Shown: one piece after another, positions 1-10,046 of the stretch
How positions within the stretch are numbered: position 1 is the first letter of the stretch
How the letters are laid out: the number at the start of each line of letters is the position of its first letter
Assembly: GCA_036250225.1 (NCBI GenBank)
Contig: JAPZLL010000010.1
Location: 310,001 to 374,000, forward strand
DNA length: 64,000 nucleotides
Origin: Cercophora sp. LCS_1
Taxonomy: Eukaryota; Ascomycota; Sordariomycetes; Sordariales; Lasiosphaeriaceae
Reading direction: 5' to 3'
Notes under the pieces: generated by a model
Seen by the model: only the letters and a program-made list of their open reading frames with translations
Told to the model about the DNA's origin: nothing
Databases searched by the model: none
Translations under genes and position numbers: made by a program

Positions 1-980
1 CCCGCAACAGCATGCCAATCAGGGTACTCCTCACTCCAATGCATCTGCAGCGCAAACTCGGCCCCAAACCCATCATCATACAGCTTCTCATACGCCGCAT
101 CCGTCGCCTGGATATACACCGCTTTCCGTCCGGTAACACGTTCATACGAAACAGCCACGTCCTCCCATGAGACATTATCGGTAACCAACACAACCGTCTT
201 GGTGAACGCCCTCGGTCCAGCCTTGAGAATGGCCTCGATCACGATGCCCGTGTTGGCATAGACTGGTTTGGAGGGTGACATTAAGAAGCGTGTCTCGGAG
301 GCACCCTGTTGACGTTATTAGCAACATCCTTCCCCCCGCTCCCCCCTGAAACAGCACGAGACTTACAATTCTACGAAACCCTAAGGGCCCCAAAGTCACA
401 AAATTCGCGGCATAAAACCCAGCCCAGAACTCGGTCGTCTTTTTCCATAGCTCTGGCGTGTTCGCCTTGATCCAGTCGACAGCAACTTGCTTGTAATCGA
501 AATGCGGCACCGGAAGTCTTCCTCTCGGCGAGCGGGAAGAACCAGGCAACGCGCTAAGAATGAAATGTTTAAGAGTCGGCGAGTTGTGCACTGCAAGTGC
601 GATATTCTTGAGTTGTTCCACTTCGGCGGGACCGGCTGCTCCATAGGATGTTTCGGCTGCGAGGTCCCAGAAGAAGGCGACGGCGAAGACGGCTTCCATC
701 TTGGCGGTTGCTATGCGGATGGAGTATGGGTCGTTGACGTCTGCTTAGACTACTTCGACACCCTATTGTCGGGCGTTAGATGGTAGGTTTAACGGGGAGG
801 GAAAGTAGGGGTGGAAAGGGATTGGGATGGAAAGATAGATATTGAATGGGGAAGAGAGGAACGCACCTGGGCAGCGAGCTTCTTTGCGCTGAGGCTGTTG
901 ACGTTACGGGTGATGGCGCGGATTTTTACGACGGAACCGCCTTGGGCTCCTGTTGCGCCAAAGACCGCGATGGTGGGCAT
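1..980 (-). pseudogene. NmrA-like NAD(P)-binding protein, broken and cut by the window edge
   Basis: Three exons are readable on the minus strand: 867-980, 367-762 and <1-305, joined by introns with clear GT...AG ends (866-763 and 366-306). Exon 1 starts MPTIAVFGATGAQGGSVV, the NmrA-type Rossmann GxxGxxG segment, and then passes straight to KIRAITRN. Homologues have about 8-10 more residues between these parts, so a small in-frame deletion is likely. Exon 2 opens with VEVV followed by a TAA stop at 745-747, in the family motif (V/A)xADxNDP; the rest (ADVNDPYSI, AVFAVAFFWD) stays in frame. Exon 3 continues in frame to the window edge. NmrA-like proteins are redox-sensing regulators or reductases related to isoflavone reductase. 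A sense codon CAA at the stop would need only one C-to-T change. The family call is firm; loss of function is inferred from the two lesions. Confidence 0.8.
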
Positions 981-1640
981 TTTGGTGAAGAGCGTGGGTG
1001 TTGGCGGTGAGGTTTAAGAATGGGGGTTGTGGGATTAGTTTGTTGAGAGTGAGGTTGTTGATGGAGGTATCAATATGATCGAGATTGCTCAAGCGGTTGC
1101 TCCGGGACGATTGATGCTGCTTGTCTTGCTGTTTGTCTTGTGTTGTTTGGATTTTTGGAAATATTTTCTTCGCTTGGCTGCGAAAACCGCACGTTTTTAT
1201 AGCCGCCCATTTCTGCTCTCGATTCTTGACATTTCCAAGAATCTGCAAGTTTTGATGCAGTGGTCGGAGCAGGACTTGACCTTCTCAGTATTCCCGACGC
1301 AACCATGCAATGCCGACGTTGGATTGGTAACACGGCCCAGGGGTTTGCTCAGTCAGCAGGTATACAACCCGTTTCAGAAACCTGAGTAAGTCCCGGTTTT
1401 GGCTACTTCTGAGACACCGAATGCCGATTGCCAATTGTGATTGTGCTCTCAAATTCTTTATCTACAAGATTTCCCGCTTCCATGCTCGGCAAAAAAAACA
1501 ACACCGGTTTTGTCTATTTACATCCAATGCAATGCAAGACTCCCCGAAATCCGAACAGTTGGCGCATGAAGTTGGATCTCATTGATCCTCCAACAAACCC
1601 GTTCGGGTATACCGAAAACAAGAAGAAAGAAACCAGCGGC
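981..1640. other. intergenic, nothing recognised
   Basis: This stretch lies between the start of the NmrA-like relic and the stop codon of the MFS gene. It holds only short unrelated open frames. I see no RNA gene, repeat or recognisable coding exon. Confidence 0.5.
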
Positions 1641-3502
1641 TTATAGTTGCAGACCCATCTTCCTCAACCTTCCTCCGAACCGATATATCAGCGCCGGCAC
1701 AGGGATCATCGCAACGCAGATGAACCCCAGAACCGAGTTCCCCCATCCCAGCCCCAGATTGTCATACATGGCCGGCCCTGCCAAGGGCAGCAACATACCC
1801 ACCAAGCTCCTCAGCACCGTGTTGGCTGCAACCGCAGACGCCGCATAAACGGGGTAGCAGTCAACAAGGTACGTGACTATGGGCAGGAACAACCCAATAA
1901 TGCCGAAAGAAAAAGGGAATAGTGACATGACAGGCCAGATCCAATGCGTCTTGTAGTAAGTCGTCCACCCGTACCAGAAGAACGTGATGGGCAACGTCAG
2001 ACTAAAGTAGATGGTCATGGGCATCCTCATCTCCGGCTCAAAAATCCCCCCGTTGGCCTTGGTCTGTCGAATGACGCTCTTGTCAGAGTACGCCGTCACA
2101 ACCCCCCACCCCGCAAAGTTGCCCAGACCCAAGCTGATGTACACCAGTCCTGTCAAGCCGATATTCCACCGATAAGTCTCCTTGAAGACGATGGGGATCG
2201 TGGTGAAGAGGAGATACAGCACGCCGTAAGCAAAGGCGAGGTATATCGACAGGGAGAGGACGAGGGGGGAGAGAATAAGCATCTTTGTCGGACGCACGAG
2301 GCCGTTGAGCAGGAGGCGAGTGTGAGTCTGTTTCTCCTTGCCGACTTCATAACAGCTCTGGAGGTCGTCTCGACCAAGTTCTTTACGCAGGCGTTTGACC
2401 TTGCGCTGGATGAGGACGTGGTGGTTGGTTTCCTGGGTGAAGATCTCGGTCAGGGCGACAATGATGACGGCGACGATAAAGACAATCCAAAAGTCCCAGC
2501 GCCACCCGATGGTCTGGGACAGGAAGCCGCCAATCAGAGGACCAACGGTCGGGCCGATCAACGGACCCAGTGTGTAGATACCCATGGCAAAGCCTCGCTC
2601 ATCTGTACGGAAGACGTCGGCAATAACGCCCGCTCCAAGAGTCTAGATAAAGTCAGCCCATGTCCCAGAGAGCCGGTGTTGGACTTACCAAACAGCCAGA
2701 ACCTCCTATGCCGCTGAAGAAGCGAAACGCGATGAGGGATTCGATGTTGGGTGCCAATGCACACCCGATCTGCCAAGCACAGAAGAACACATTGGTTCCA
2801 GTGAGCACCGGCCTGCGTCCGTAGATCTCGCACAAAGGCGCCAGAAACAGCGGGCCAACGACGTAGCCCAGCAGATAGATGCTGACCGTCATGGCGCCGA
2901 CGATCTCATTGCTGTTTCCAAACTCTGCATTTAGCGAACCAATGCCTGGGGCGAGGATCGACGATGCAAACGGGGTGATAAAGGTAATGGTCGAGATGAG
3001 TCCAACAAGGAGCCATTTCCTCGAGTTGGGAAAATTGAGGGGCATATGGGGGTCATCTTGACTGTCCCAACCGACGATGCCCTCGTCAAGATTGGTGACC
3101 GGGATTGGTGCAAAGGCGATGCGCTCCTTTTCTTTGGTCTTGCGTCGACTCACGATGCTGAGCGCGCGCGAGACTTTGCTCTTGACGCTGCCGCGACTCT
3201 CAAGGCGCTTGAGCGCTTCGGGTCCGGGATGCTGGGCGGTGTCAGTCTCGGCGAGTGTCGGAAGGGGCAGCGCAAAAACTCACATTGGCAAGCTCGACGT
3301 CGAGGTCATGCCCCGGAACGACGGCTTCGATTTCGTCATGATCAATGTCGGAATCGAGATGGTGCTCTTTCTTATCGAAGGTCTTTTCGGTGTCTTGGCC
3401 GGCGGCGCCACCGTCAGAGCTCGCGGACGAGCTCGAGGATGGGGGCCGACCGGGCCGGGTCTCGGATCCGGGCGGACCGTTGTTCAGCTCATTGTCACCC
3501 AT
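1641..3502 (-). CDS. MFS transporter, DHA1 type (polyamine/multidrug-like)
   Basis: This encodes a plasma-membrane proton antiporter of the major facilitator superfamily, drug:H+ antiporter-1 type, predicted at 587 aa. Exons are about 3284-3502, 2689-3231 and 1641-2642, and all join in phase 0. The first 110 or so residues are a hydrophilic, Ser/Asp-rich cytoplasmic tail. Then come 12 likely membrane segments, with the A-motif LCEIYGRRPVL after the second, a Gly-rich stretch GIYTLGPLIGPTVGPLIGGF (motif C-like) in helix 5, and a charged central loop rich in Lys and Arg. The start is the first ATG of the open frame (MGDNELNN), since no ATG lies upstream in frame. The profile resembles fungal polyamine or multidrug exporters (TPO/FLR-like); the substrate cannot be told. 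It seems intact, unlike the relic next to it. Confidence 0.88.
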
Positions 3503-4957
3503 GTCGCGCAGGATGTGGCTGGCGGTGCAAGCATGGGTCTCAAAAGCCTCGCACGTCAGTGAACTCAACCAACGCCAAGAAGCAAAGGGAAAGAAAACCC
3601 GACCATCGGGGCGTTTTAAGAAGATAGGAAGCAGAAGTGATGACTAAACGAGGAAAAGGAAGGGCGCGACACAGAGGCAAGCTGCAACTGGATGGGGCCG
3701 AGCACGCAAAATCCCATCTCCAAACCCTTTCGGTGCCGCTTTTGCCGGTGCGGAGATAATAACTCTCCATGTCCGGGGCAAGTGAGCCATCCCTCATCCC
3801 ACCAGACACCCGGCCCTAGCGCGCTTTTTTTCCTTTCGGTGTCACGGTTACCCATATCCACTCTCCCAGTCTCAATTGTGCCGTTGCTTCATAGTTGGGC
3901 GTTTGGCCTGGATTTCATGTCTTACGTTCCTTGGCAAAGCTTGGGGTTGAAGTTTGGAGCCGAGGTTTCTCTCCTTCGCGTGCGCGTCAGCGGCCGCACC
4001 ATTCCGAGTTGGCGGGTCGACAAGACTGCGGGGTTCCTCCAACACGCGGACGCATTTTGCTGTCACACAACTGAAATGCCACCCCGGATTTTTGATCGAC
4101 TTTCTAGCTCCCGGTTTCGGACACCGGGAGTGGGATGAGCAAACGGCTGGTGGTGGGCTTCCATCATCGGGGCGTGGCCTGTTGGTGGGGCGCGCTTGCC
4201 GTCGTTGTAACACAGACCATCCTCCTCAGGTGAGTCAAGTCAAAAGAAGCTTCAGTCCGACGCGTTTCACCGCTGGAAGATTAGAGTTGCAGCACTGTTC
4301 TTGCATTAGGACCAGACGCTGCGCCTAATGGCGTGTCTATTTCCCCTTGCACGTCTCGAGCGCGAAGGATGGCAACCTCCAAGCCGCACTCTCCGAGGTT
4401 GCGAACCTTGATGACAGCTCAAACGGCAAGAACGCCGCGGAAGCGTGGGACGGAGCTCCCCTAACCCACGGCATTTTGTTCCACGGAGGTTCCGCGGCGG
4501 AAGCAGCGACACATGACGAACCGTAAATACGAGATTTGCCTCTCTTGTCGCCGTGATCCGGATTCCCGACGTGGGATGCACCGGCGATTGGGACGACACG
4601 AACACCCAAATAGCCCCGCTTCACATTTGACGCACTCCAGCCAGCAGGCTAACAGCAGATGGAGACCAAACGGAACAAAAACAAAACAAGAAGCTTCTTC
4701 GTTGACACCACAGGTACATGGCTCGAGCGTCCTCAAACCCTTCCTCGATGTTGAATTGTTCATCCTCTCCTCACATTTGTCACACGCGCTCACTCGCAGC
4801 TTTTGGCTTCATAACATGAGGTACATCACAAGTTTCATTGGTTGTTTTGTCCAAGTGGCTACCTAGCAAGGCGTCGGTTAGGCGGCCTATGCCGCGGGAG
4901 CAACTCCTTGACGAACGAGACACTGTGCTTGCACAAGGCTTCTTCCCATCCTAGTAA
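3503..4957. other. intergenic, nothing recognised
   Basis: About 1.45 kb between the MFS gene start and the small secreted-protein stop codon. The longest open frames on either strand are antisense or random in composition. It should hold the MFS promoter; I could not pick a TATA box or binding site with confidence. Confidence 0.45.
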
Positions 4958-5337
4958 TCAGTTAACAAACTTTGCAGACCTCCGCTTGCCGCCCTTGCCC
5001 TTGGCGGTTCCTCCGCCACAATAGTTGTTCTGCGTGACCCAGTTGACCATGGGCGTTCCGATACATTTGGCACACTTGCAAAACTGCGACATGACGAGTC
5101 AACATCTACCTCTTCGACTCGACTATGCAGACATACCTTGGCTTTCTTTTCAGCATCTGATCCATTTATGCACGTCAGGGTCTGAGTGTTCCATCGGAAC
5201 TGGTTGTAGCAGGCGATGGGCTGCGCGACCTCGTAGCAGTCCTCAGTCTGCAACAGCTCCTCGGTGCATTCGAGCATCTGCGCTTGGCCCAAGGCCGCCA
5301 CGACCCAGATGGCCATGAACCTGATCGAGAGCTTCAT
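4958..5337 (-). CDS. small secreted cysteine-rich protein (effector candidate)
   Basis: Two exons, 5137-5337 and 4958-5083, flank a 53-nt intron (GTATGT...CGCAG) and join in phase 0 to give 108 aa. Residues 1-19 are a clear signal peptide (MKLSIRFMAIWVVAALGQA). The mature part has eight cysteines at 24, 34, 43, 56, 69, 71, 74 and 89, an even number that fits four disulfides, and includes a compact FCKCAKC cluster. The tail after residue 90 is short, Gly/Lys-rich and basic (GGGTAKGKGGKRR), perhaps a proteolysis or nuclear-targeting signal. I recognise no named family. Small size, secretion and Cys content are what fungal effectors and antimicrobial peptides look like, but that role is inference. 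Exon 2 would be missed by simple ORF calling. The neighbouring intergenic regions are empty, as is common around effector genes. Confidence 0.75.
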
Positions 5338-6604
5338 GTTGTCGACGGTTGCGGAGGATGTCTTCAGGGGAGAGACAGCAGATCCGGGCACGCGCGCACA
5401 GGTGACTGAGTCTGTGTGTCGGACAGATTTAGATGAGGACTGCGGCAACGTCGAGGGGCATGCAGGTATATCTGGGGATACTAGTACGTGTGAGGCCGGG
5501 TCAGATATACCGATTGGGGGTTGCTAACAGCACTATAGCATCCCAGGCACATGGCGTGCGTCGATATGAGCCGCGTGCGTCACGACCAATCGGGTGTATT
5601 GCTGGCTGATTACGTCCAAATACCAGTACTCTTCCACCAAATAACGGGAGCGGGGCCAGTCCGGGACGAATCCAGAGCCAATCATCATGTTTCTCTTGGC
5701 ACTCACGGAAGCTCGGCCGATGTTCGAGAACATGTCGTTTGTTGTCGTCGTCTTCCACGAGGTGCCGTGGCCCAAATTAGGCCTTCGGCTCGCTTCGATC
5801 CAGAGCAGTCCTCGCAGAAGGAGATCAAGAGTTTGCCACCCACCAGCGATCGGTAGGGATAGCATCATTTCTTTGACCTCATTCACGGGAGTTCTCGGAG
5901 GACAGCGTGGCCAGTTAATCCCCCGGCTGCAATTACACGTCCTCGAGTACAACCGCGGCAACTTCAAATCACTGGCAACACCTCACTCGAGGAATTGCCA
6001 ATGAGGCCCGGAGATCTCGATGTTGACAGAATGATAAAGAATATTGGCAACCCGGATGACGAATCGGAATGGCTAGCGGCCAAGGACGCTCGCTTTGGTC
6101 CATTGACACGCTGTCGGTAACACTGGGACAGCGGCCTCATAATTATCCCGGTATTCGTCTGGGAGCCCCCAGTTTTCTTCGTCAAGGTGGCATCGCCGAC
6201 GCTGGCGATAATTGCTCCCGACATGTTGACAAGCTGGCAGACCGTGTGGCCGGCCTATCTTTGTGCTCTGACGGCCGCACCTGACGTGTATTTTGCCAGG
6301 TTGTTGCCGCCTTGAGATTATCCGCAATCAAGACCCAGCTTCGGTTGAACATCCGAACTATACTCCGATATTAACAAGGCATATCCATGGGGGCAAAGCT
6401 TAATACTATGCTGCTCTCAGCGCCTACGCAGCGACGGCAGTTGTCCAAGACTACCACGTCCCCCATGGGGCGTCATAGTAATTATAGCCGGTTCCCCTCC
6501 GCCCCTCGCCTCGTAGAGGCCATCCCTGGTTAGAAGGTGCCCCTCGTTTCTGTTTCCCACCGTCACCACCCATCGTCAACCTGACAAGGACACAAGGAGT
6601 CGCC
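5338..6604. other. intergenic with one unassigned minus-strand open frame
   Basis: This region should hold promoters for the secreted Cys-rich protein (leftward) and the DUF1996 gene (rightward). A minus-strand open frame at 5533-5967 (about 144 codons) has fairly protein-like composition, with a possible upstream continuation at 5964-6224. I recognise no family and found no convincing splice pair, so it is not called as a gene. Confidence 0.4.
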
Positions 6605-7897
6605 ATGCAGTGGAGTCTTGTTGCTGCGGCCCTCGGGCTCGTCGCGCCCGCCAGCGCCCTGCTGCGCTTTGGCTGTGCCCAGTTGACCGTCCAGCGTCTG
6701 GACCCTCTGGTCAATCCCGGCCAAGCGCCCTCTACCCATTTGCATCAGATCATTGGAGGCGTATGTGTACTGTCTAGACAGAAATCCTTGAAACTAACAG
6801 TTGCCAGAATGCCTTCAACGTGACAATGGACCCCGCCACCCTCGACATTCCCTCCAAGGCAACCTGCACGAGCTGCCAGTTCACCGAGGACTTTTCCAAC
6901 TACTGGACCGCCACCATCTTCTTCCGCGCCAGGAACGGCTCGCTCAAGCGTGTCCCGCAGATGGCTCAAGCCGGTATGGAGCAAACCAATGGCGGCATGG
7001 TATGCTTTTCCTCTCTCTCTCTCTCTCTCCCTCTTTTGTCACAACAATAACAACAATCCACTAACAAACACCAGGTTGTCTACTACATGTCGGATGCCCT
7101 CTTCGACACCCAGCAAAAGTCCAAGGTCACCGCCTTCAAGCCCGGCTTCCGCATGCTCCTCGGCGACGCCGCCTCGCAGACCTTTGATCAAATGAAGAAG
7201 TACCGCCAGCTCTCGTACACATGCATGCAAAACCAAGGTACCCGCAACAACGACACCCCATACTTCCCCAAGAGCCCCTGCCCCGGCGGCATCATGATCA
7301 ACCACTATTTCCCCACCTGCTGGGACGGCAAGAACCTCGACACCCCCAACCACAAGGACCACATGGCCTATCCCGTCGGCGGCACCTTTGAGTCGGGCGC
7401 GCCTTGCCCGTCCACCCACCCCGTCAAGGTCCCCCAGATCTTGCTCGAGACCGTCTGGGACACCCGCCAGTTCAACAAGCAGGCTGATTGGCCCGCCGAC
7501 GGCAGCCAACCCTTCCTCTGGTCGACGGGTGATACGACCGGTTATGCTAGTCACGCTGATTACGTGTTTGGCTGGAAGGACAACTCGCTCCAGAAGGCCA
7601 TGGATTCGCATTCGTATGTCACCGGCCATGGGCTCAAGACGCAGAGCATTGCCCAGCAGAATAAGTGCACGGTTCCGGATATGATTCGGGAGCCGCTTGA
7701 TGGATGTGAGTTTGCCCCTGACTGATCGCTTTTTTTGTTTCCTCTATGAAATCTGTTTGGTTTGATTTGGTTCTGTTTGGTTTGCGTCTTGCGCTTGAGC
7801 TTGCGTTTGTTGTTGAATTTCTTGTTTGAATGGTGACTGACAACATGTGACAGGGCTCGATGCTCTTCCCGGTGGCATGAAGCCTTCGCCTCTTTAA
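6605..7897 (+). CDS. secreted DUF1996-domain protein
   Basis: Four exons, 6605-6760, 6808-6999, 7075-7705 and 7854-7897, give 340 aa; phases close exactly and the last codons are WLDALPGGMKPSPL. Residues 1-18 form a signal peptide (MQWSLVAAALGLVAPASA). The rest matches DUF1996, a secreted fungal domain often found in wood-decay and plant-associated species: RFGCAQLTVQRLDPLVNPG near the N-terminus, the H-Q-I-I-G-G turn, a C-T-S-C pair, YFPTCWDGKNLD and HMAYP. The biochemical role of the domain is not established, although some members occur near cell-wall or lignocellulose genes. The second intron begins with a (CT)9 tract. The start is supported by the signal peptide directly at the ATG. Confidence 0.88.
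7011..7029 (+). repeat. (CT)n microsatellite inside intron 2 of the DUF1996 gene
   Basis: An uninterrupted run of about nine CT units sits just after the 5' splice site, within the 75-nt second intron. It may serve as part of the polypyrimidine content of the intron and is likely length-variable. Confidence 0.8.
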
Positions 7898-10046
7898 AGA
7901 GGGACGTGTCCTCCCGTTGGTGGGTGAGGATGGAACGGAATGAAATGGGTAGTCTGTCAGATGCGTTCTTGTCGCTTGTGAGGTTGGGGTAGCGTTTTTT
8001 GTCCCTTGCACCTTATGATTAGCATATATCCCATAAAATATTCACAATTTGAGACGTGAATCCGTCAGATGATGCCTCCTTTTGACACTGTGGTGGTATC
8101 TCCGTCTTACCAGACACCTGGGAACGGCCAAGTCGACACAGAGCTAGCTGGAGACTTTACGCATGGTCTCCCTGGCGGCGTGTCCAGGGTATTGCGAGAT
8201 CGAGGGGCTCACCACACTTCCCTGTGATTACCGTCCGCGTCAAGGACACATCTGTGCCAGAAGGATCTCCCTATTGCAAGTTTGACTTTGCCCTGGGTCT
8301 AGGAAAAAAAATGTTGTGTGCCTCCTCAGGCAGTTACTGCCCAAGCACTCCTCCAAGACTGGATGGAAAGCTATCTCACCCTCCTACGCGTCACGCGCGG
8401 CGCGCGTGGGCCACAGCTAGACCCATATAGGGTAATTTTTCTACCCAGTCTATCAGCTCAGTAGGTGGTCGGTGGTGGCGCAGCGGTATGAGGTCCTCCT
8501 TGTACAATTACCTTCCAGTTGCCCCGCGTTCGATCCCCGGCTGGGGAGATCGCGTGAGTCGTTGCTGCAGCCTTTTTTTTTTTTTTTTTGGATTTCTTTA
8601 TCTCACGTTTGTAGCCGAGGGACATTCTCCCCACACCTATCTTTTTTTTTTCCCAATCTGTAAACCGGCCAACGGCACGTCTCCGTCATTCGGCCTCCAC
8701 AGAATCCTTACCGGGATGCTACCGAGACCAGATGGGGTTCTGTCGAACAATCTAAGGATCACTTCCATCTCCTCGCCTGTGTCATCGAGAGCCACCACCC
8801 CCACCGAGATTCTCCGCGTCATTTCCAATACACTCACCAGAAATGACGCGACACATCAGTCGCCCTCGCTAACTTCTCCAGGGTGTCCAGACCCTTCGAC
8901 AGCAACTCAATCTCAGTTCCATATACCAAGACCATCCGACAACAAAAACTCCTCGACACCAGCAACCAGCCGCGCCCATCACCAACGTATCATGGGTTAC
9001 CTCATTTATCCAGACATGAGCAAGGTTGTCACTTTTCTTTGTTATTGTCGAGCTCGGAGCAACCACACATGATCCATCAAGGACATCCGACACCACGATC
9101 TGTTACATCAACGCTACTGGTATTGAAGCATGCAGCCTCATCCAAGACATCAAATGGGGTTCGGACTTGCGCGTTCCTGGCGCATCATTTTGTCGCCACC
9201 AAGGCCAGAATGGTAGTTTATATCTTTTTTTTTAGTCCCTCGAAACGTCGTTCGACACTGCGCAGGATGTATGACAGCCATTCTTTTTCATGAAGCCACA
9301 TGCACTGCTTTGGGTTTCCTCCGCCCTAGGAGTTTTGTGGTGGAGCATTCCTCTCATGGCATCGCCTGACCACTCCTAAGCCAGCCGGCAAGTACAAAGT
9401 TTTATATCCCTTCCACGTTCGATTCGACTGTGTCAACGCCAAAGAATACAGCGGACGTTATCCGGTGCAGTCTCGGAAATCAAACGAGGTTTCCAGTTGA
9501 AATACTACCTTACCGGATGGTGGACTGGATGTCGATGGGTTGTGGGGCACGCTCGGCTCCTGGGTATTGCGGCGGCGGAGAGTCAACTACACATCTCGGC
9601 TTCAATTGCGGGGGCATGGACTTTGACTTGGCGTCATGGGGTTGCCATTTGTCCCCGGGTAGTCATGATGGGGAAGAGGAGTGTTAGATTAGTGGAGTTT
9701 GAGGAAGACGGTAATTTCTCCTGTGGTTTTTGAGGTAGGTATGAGAGCAGTGGAAGGCAGGAGAAATACTCAAAATAGAGATCCGAAGCGATGGCCGGAA
9801 GGAACGTCGAACCGCTTGGGTCTGAGTGGCAGGAAGAGCGTGATGAACGCTTTCGCGGTGAAATAAAGGAATTTGTAACCCTTCTGTAGATACCAGCCTG
9901 ATACTCCAATACTGGTGTTATTGTTGCTTCTTGATTTTGCTAAGGGAGCGGTTTGTGTCTGGGGCTTACTCACAACAAATCTCGATCCTGAGCCCGCAAT
10001 CTTGGGTTAGTGAGAGTTCGGATGGAACAACCTGGATGAATCGAAA
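7898..10046. other. intergenic, contains a tRNA-like element and scattered open frames
   Basis: No gene is recognised here. A tRNA-like sequence with a long T tract lies at 8472-8590. Short plus-strand frames at 9026-9235 and 9430-9687 have Cys-containing, somewhat protein-like composition and could be remnants of a secreted-protein gene, but no start, splice pair or family supports this. Confidence 0.4.
8472..8590 (+). other. tRNA-like sequence followed by a T tract (possible tRNA-derived SINE or tRNA relic)
   Basis: TGGCGCAGCGG at about 8474-8484 matches the RNA polymerase III A box (TGGCNNAGTGG) closely. CGTTCGATCCC at about 8528-8538 matches the B box (GGTTCGANNCC) with one change. A T-arm with a seven-base TTCGATC loop and one mismatch in the five-pair stem can be drawn. 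The acceptor strands flanking these arms do not pair, so a functional tRNA is unlikely. About 35 bases later a run of 16-18 T follows at 8573-8590, which would end Pol III transcription. This is the layout of a tRNA-derived SINE or a decayed tRNA gene. A second short T run lies at 8641-8650. Confidence 0.4.

Noticed and set aside
1944..2717. Plus-strand open frame of 257 codons opposite the MFS gene
   Set aside because: Antisense shadow of a 12-TM transporter; highly charged random composition.
5533..6224. Minus-strand frames upstream of the Cys-rich secreted gene
   Set aside because: Composition is somewhat protein-like, but there is no recognisable family, no good start and no splice pair linking the two frames. 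Left as unassigned.
9026..9687. Possible spliced small secreted protein (Cys-containing frames at 9026-9235 and 9430-9687)
   Set aside because: No ATG with a signal peptide, no phase-compatible intron, and stops in the frames between. It could be a remnant but is not supportable.
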